NCBI GenBank assembly: GCA_029891345.1
Contig: CM057009.1
Coordinates: 288,062,966-288,126,965, forward strand
Source of the DNA: Dryococelus australis
Lineage: Eukaryota; Arthropoda; Insecta; Phasmatodea; Phasmatidae
Length of the DNA stretch: 64,000 nt
Direction: 5' to 3'
Of this stretch, positions 60,901 through 64,000 are shown in pieces; the stretch's first letter is position 1, and each line of letters begins with the position of its first letter. The position numbers and the translations under genes were made by a program. The notes under the pieces are model-generated. The model made no database searches and was not told the DNA's origin. It saw only the letters and a list, made by a program, of their open reading frames with translations.

Positions 60901-63398
60901 TTCTTGTTTTCTTGGAATATTAGCTCTCTTCCCGTTCCACCTGTAATACCAAGATGTAAATTTTCATGTTTATTTGGCAGCCTGTTTTATTTATAAGAAA
61001 TAATTGTTATATATTTCTTCACTGAATGTTGGCCCTACAGAATGAAATAACTCATTTAAGAGAAAGGTAAAGTTTCCAAATTTTAAGCTGAAAATATTTT
61101 TAAAAAAGCAACTGAAACGGCTGGTGGCAAATCACACTGAATGGCTGTCTTAGTTTACCATTGACATACTATTAATAATAAATATCAAATCATAAAGAAA
61201 GTTTCTCTTCGTATTATAACACGCTAAGTACAGTAGTGCTCATTTAAACAACATACAGGGCTGGTTTCACCAGCACATCTTACAATTTAAGCGCTACTTA
61301 AACACTGAATAAGCTGTGCCTAGCGCCCTGTACCGTTTCGCCAACTTTAAGCTCGTCTTAAAATGTTTTAAGCAGCTCTTAGTTTAGGCAGCCGAAATCG
61401 GATGCCTAATTCTTTAAGCTCTGCTTAAATCGTTGTAAACAAATGAAAAGGAAAATGGCTGCTGCTGAAAAAGTTGTGTGTTGATAACCCCAAATGTGCT
61501 ACAAAGTGTTTAGTTCTATAAATGATATTTTTTATAAATAAAAATTAGAAATTATTTTGTATCAAAGTTATTGAGTGTGGGCGTAAGTCCTCATCTGTTG
61601 AAATAACCTATGACGATGGTCGAAAACAAAGCTCGAAGCAGGCATATATTTGTTTATGTACATTTTGCGCGTATTTTTAAGAGGCAAAACCAATATATAC
61701 ATAGGAAATTGAATGTAAAGGCAGGTAGCTGATTGATAAAATATGAATTTATTGAGTACGCATAAGGTGCGAAGTGCCTATTTGAAATAAATGGAAAAAA
61801 GTCTGCCTTCACTACACTGCATGTATGTACAATATGTAGGACTAAAAATATATATGATTACTTTGATAGAATTTGAGACTGGGCATAATATAATGCATTT
61901 ACACCTACGTTTTACTACACATGACAAATTTTCAGTACAAGTTTTGCACACATTCGACCTTGTTTTTAATTAGAAAAATTAACGAGGGCTCAATCAAAGA
62001 ATTTAAACAGGTGTGACGTGATATAATATTTATTCAAATTCGAGCACTGGGAGTTTCTAAATTGCATATGAATATTGTCAATGTTACTATCAACAAACTA
62101 TCACAATATCAAAAAGTTAAATTCCGGTTAGTGATGAAAGCCAAACCGAATCTTTAAAACATAGCAGTAATTTCGTACGTAAAAACATAAAACCGTTCTA
62201 TTAAAGTAGAAAAATTCGGGATAGCCTTGTAGACTGTAGTAAATGTAGGCCCAGTTTTCTTTTCTTGAGGGCAATATAATTTTTACACGGATGATACATT
62301 ACGTTTAGGGAATATTTAATCAGAGCCTAAACAACACAACAGTTTCATTTTAAAAATTCATCATTAACCTAACGTATTATTTTTTATAAAGCATTTCATA
62401 TATAAATGCTTGAAGAAAGCTACTTAAATGTGTGTAACAAGTCAAGAACATTACCCGAGCAGATAAAATATGAAACAATTAACATTCTGACTAGTAAAAA
62501 ACAGCCCAGGCCTAATATAGATCGTAACTTATGCTGCGAAAAATCACACATCTTGGCACTGATAATTAATGAAAACGATCATAAAACATCACAGAATTGC
62601 AACATAACACTTCCACGATAATAAATCAGCCTCGAAAATTTAAAAAGTTATGTATTCACGAACGTAAGTTTAACATAAATAAATATCGGTACGCGTAGTA
62701 AGTTGAACAAATCGAGTACAGATATATTTTTCGTATATGAAGTGAAATTTGTTTCGATTGATTCTTATGATTCGTCAGGCAAACGATAAAGCTGTAACCA
62801 TTTATTATAAAATAAATATTTGGTTAGGATTCGTAATGCTCATTGCAAAAGTAAACATAATATTTCAGGGGATAAAATGTTTCCCCCCCCCCCCCCCACC
62901 CTTTCGTTGAAATAATTCTCATTGGTTCGTTTAGTCACATGATCACAATGCGCCACTACCAATATGAGAATATTTGCAACTTGTTTCTGTAAGCAACGTC
63001 CAGCTAAGACGTGCTTATAAAAGTGAGTTTTATATTGGTGAAACAACTCGACATCCTTAAACGTCACTGAAGCTAAGTATCGCTTTGCCGGAACCTAGCT
63101 TATTCCTTGCTGGTGAAACCACCCCACGAGGTTTTAAAGAGCACGACAGATATGCAACGTGTACGTCATGTGCATAGTAATTTCATCGCCTTCGTAATTA
63201 TTGAAGGGGAATGGTATTGCGAACAGTTCAACTAAATTCAAAATTTCCTTTAAAAAAATTATATTGGACTATGTTGTTTAAAATTTTTACCTTCCTATAT
63301 ATTAAAGAATATAAATAATAATTTTCTTATTCTAAGGTTTTAGACATCCCTCTGTCACAGAGTAGTAAGTATACAGAGGTGAAACAATAGCTAGTGCA
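57989..63398. other. AT-rich sequence, nothing assignable
   Basis: The stretch 59,300-60,800 has many fragmentary open frames and may be a very old coding TE, but I see no diagnostic motif. A C run of about 14 bases lies at 62,883. A GC-richer patch at 61,270-61,480 has repeated TTAAGC motifs. Confidence 0.45.
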
Positions 63399-63620
63399 GT
63401 GAGCTACATCCGCACACGCCAGCAAAATGGTGGCACTGCGCCTGGTAGCTCACTCGTTAGCAGAACAGCCAATAGGGAGTATTTCGCGGTACGCGGTAGT
63501 CAATCGGACACAAGGCCCGTTACCAGAGCCTCGCGGAGCCAATCAGAGAATGGGTACGGCCACATCAAAAGAACCGCCATGCCATTTTATTTCTGTACAT
63601 TTACCTACTCTGTGCCTAAA
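63399..63620. promoter_or_regulatory. CCAAT-rich GC patch
   Basis: In about 200 bp there are three CCAAT-like boxes (GCCAATAGGG, GTCAATCGGA, GCCAATCAGA) with GCGGTACGCGGTA in AT-rich surroundings. It resembles an NF-Y-type promoter or LTR U3 region. No TATA or downstream gene is identified. Confidence 0.3.
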
Positions 63621-63774
63621 CGATGACCAAATACTCATGTTATGACTTCCGTCTCATTCTACGAAAGTAATAACTCCACAACTTTGTAGCAGTTGATGAG
63701 GGACAACACGAACACTGAAGCACTTTTGTGTATATTATACTTACGGTACCGTATGCTGTTTATCGTCTGCCATA

Positions 63775-64000
63775 GGCTGTTCACGGTAATATGAGCTCTT
63801 TTAAAAGCCCTGCTCAAGATTTGCTTGTTTCTACATTGTGTATTCTTCCGCCTTATGTAAAATTAACATTGCCATGGGCCTCATCGCTTTATTTGTGCGT
63901 CTGTCAAGTGAAACTGTGAAAATACTAGAACAATAAATAATTTACAAATCTGGTTATTTTTACACTTCGATATATGAATAAATACAGCGAACGAGAGGGA
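63775..64000. mobile_element. MITE family A copy, cut by window end
   Basis: Left end GGCTGTTCACGGTAATATGA and interior TTGCCATGGGCCTCATCGCT match the long form. The right terminus lies outside the window. Confidence 0.85.

Noticed and set aside
1..64000. CRISPR array or prokaryotic operon
   Set aside because: The repeats are eukaryotic TE families, the genes are spliced, and no regularly spaced short repeats with unique spacers occur.

Overview
The window is eukaryotic and almost certainly insect. It is AT-rich, mostly non-coding and full of transposable elements (TEs). The only host gene I can identify with confidence is spread as four short, GC-richer exons over about 40 kb. Its protein matches still life (sif), the insect TIAM-type Rac guanine-nucleotide exchange factor. 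Large TE-filled introns, tRNA-derived SINEs, an errantivirus and a Polinton relic would fit a big-genome insect, perhaps a polyneopteran, but I cannot name the species.

Host gene. On the minus strand, in transcript order, lie a Ras-binding-domain exon (51,913-51,743), an exon with the RBD/PDZ junction and first half of the PDZ domain (47,962-47,776), an exon with the second half of the PDZ domain and a proline-rich linker (41,412-41,146), and a serine-rich linker exon (11,985-11,876). All acceptors are AG, all donors GT, and the intron phases agree exactly (0, 1, 1, then 0 out), so they read as one continuous product. The PH domain (upstream) and catalytic DH-PH part (downstream) are not recognised here and probably lie outside the window. 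The intron between the last two exons is about 29 kb.

Layout. 1-2.3 kb: small repeats, a minisatellite, a broken acidic ORF pair and two SINEs. 2.3-5.7 kb: AT-rich, nothing recognised except a tRNA-like fragment. 5.7-10.9 kb: two large tandem copies of a repeat built from degenerate units of about 145 bp, rich in ATGGC/GCCAT motifs. 11.9 kb: sif linker exon. 12.2-13.6 kb: two fold-back elements. 14.2-16.7 kb: MITEs and a promoter-like GC island. 19.6-25.4 kb: a 4.7-kb internally deleted Polinton/Maverick relic (major and minor capsid, DNA polymerase B C-terminus, packaging ATPase) with inverted ends, sandwiched between two copies of one MITE. 29.6-31.5 kb: a possible signal-peptide exon, an inverted SINE pair and a MITE. 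33.2-40.2 kb: a degraded errantivirus-type Ty3/Gypsy provirus with pol and an F-like env, in the same orientation as sif. 40.2-41.1 kb: SINE-containing composite repeat ending about 20 bp from a sif splice donor. 41-53.3 kb: the remaining sif exons, with seven members of one MITE family, a hAT-type zinc-finger fragment and a second TIR family. 53.3-64 kb: mostly featureless, with one candidate exon, one SINE and a CCAAT-rich patch.

The most distinctive points are the MITE-Polinton-MITE composite, the hierarchical YY1/PHO-like repeat array, the substituted catalytic aspartates in the provirus reverse transcriptase, a perfect 25-bp hairpin inside its pol gene, and TEs lying within about 20-30 nt of two constitutive-looking sif splice sites.
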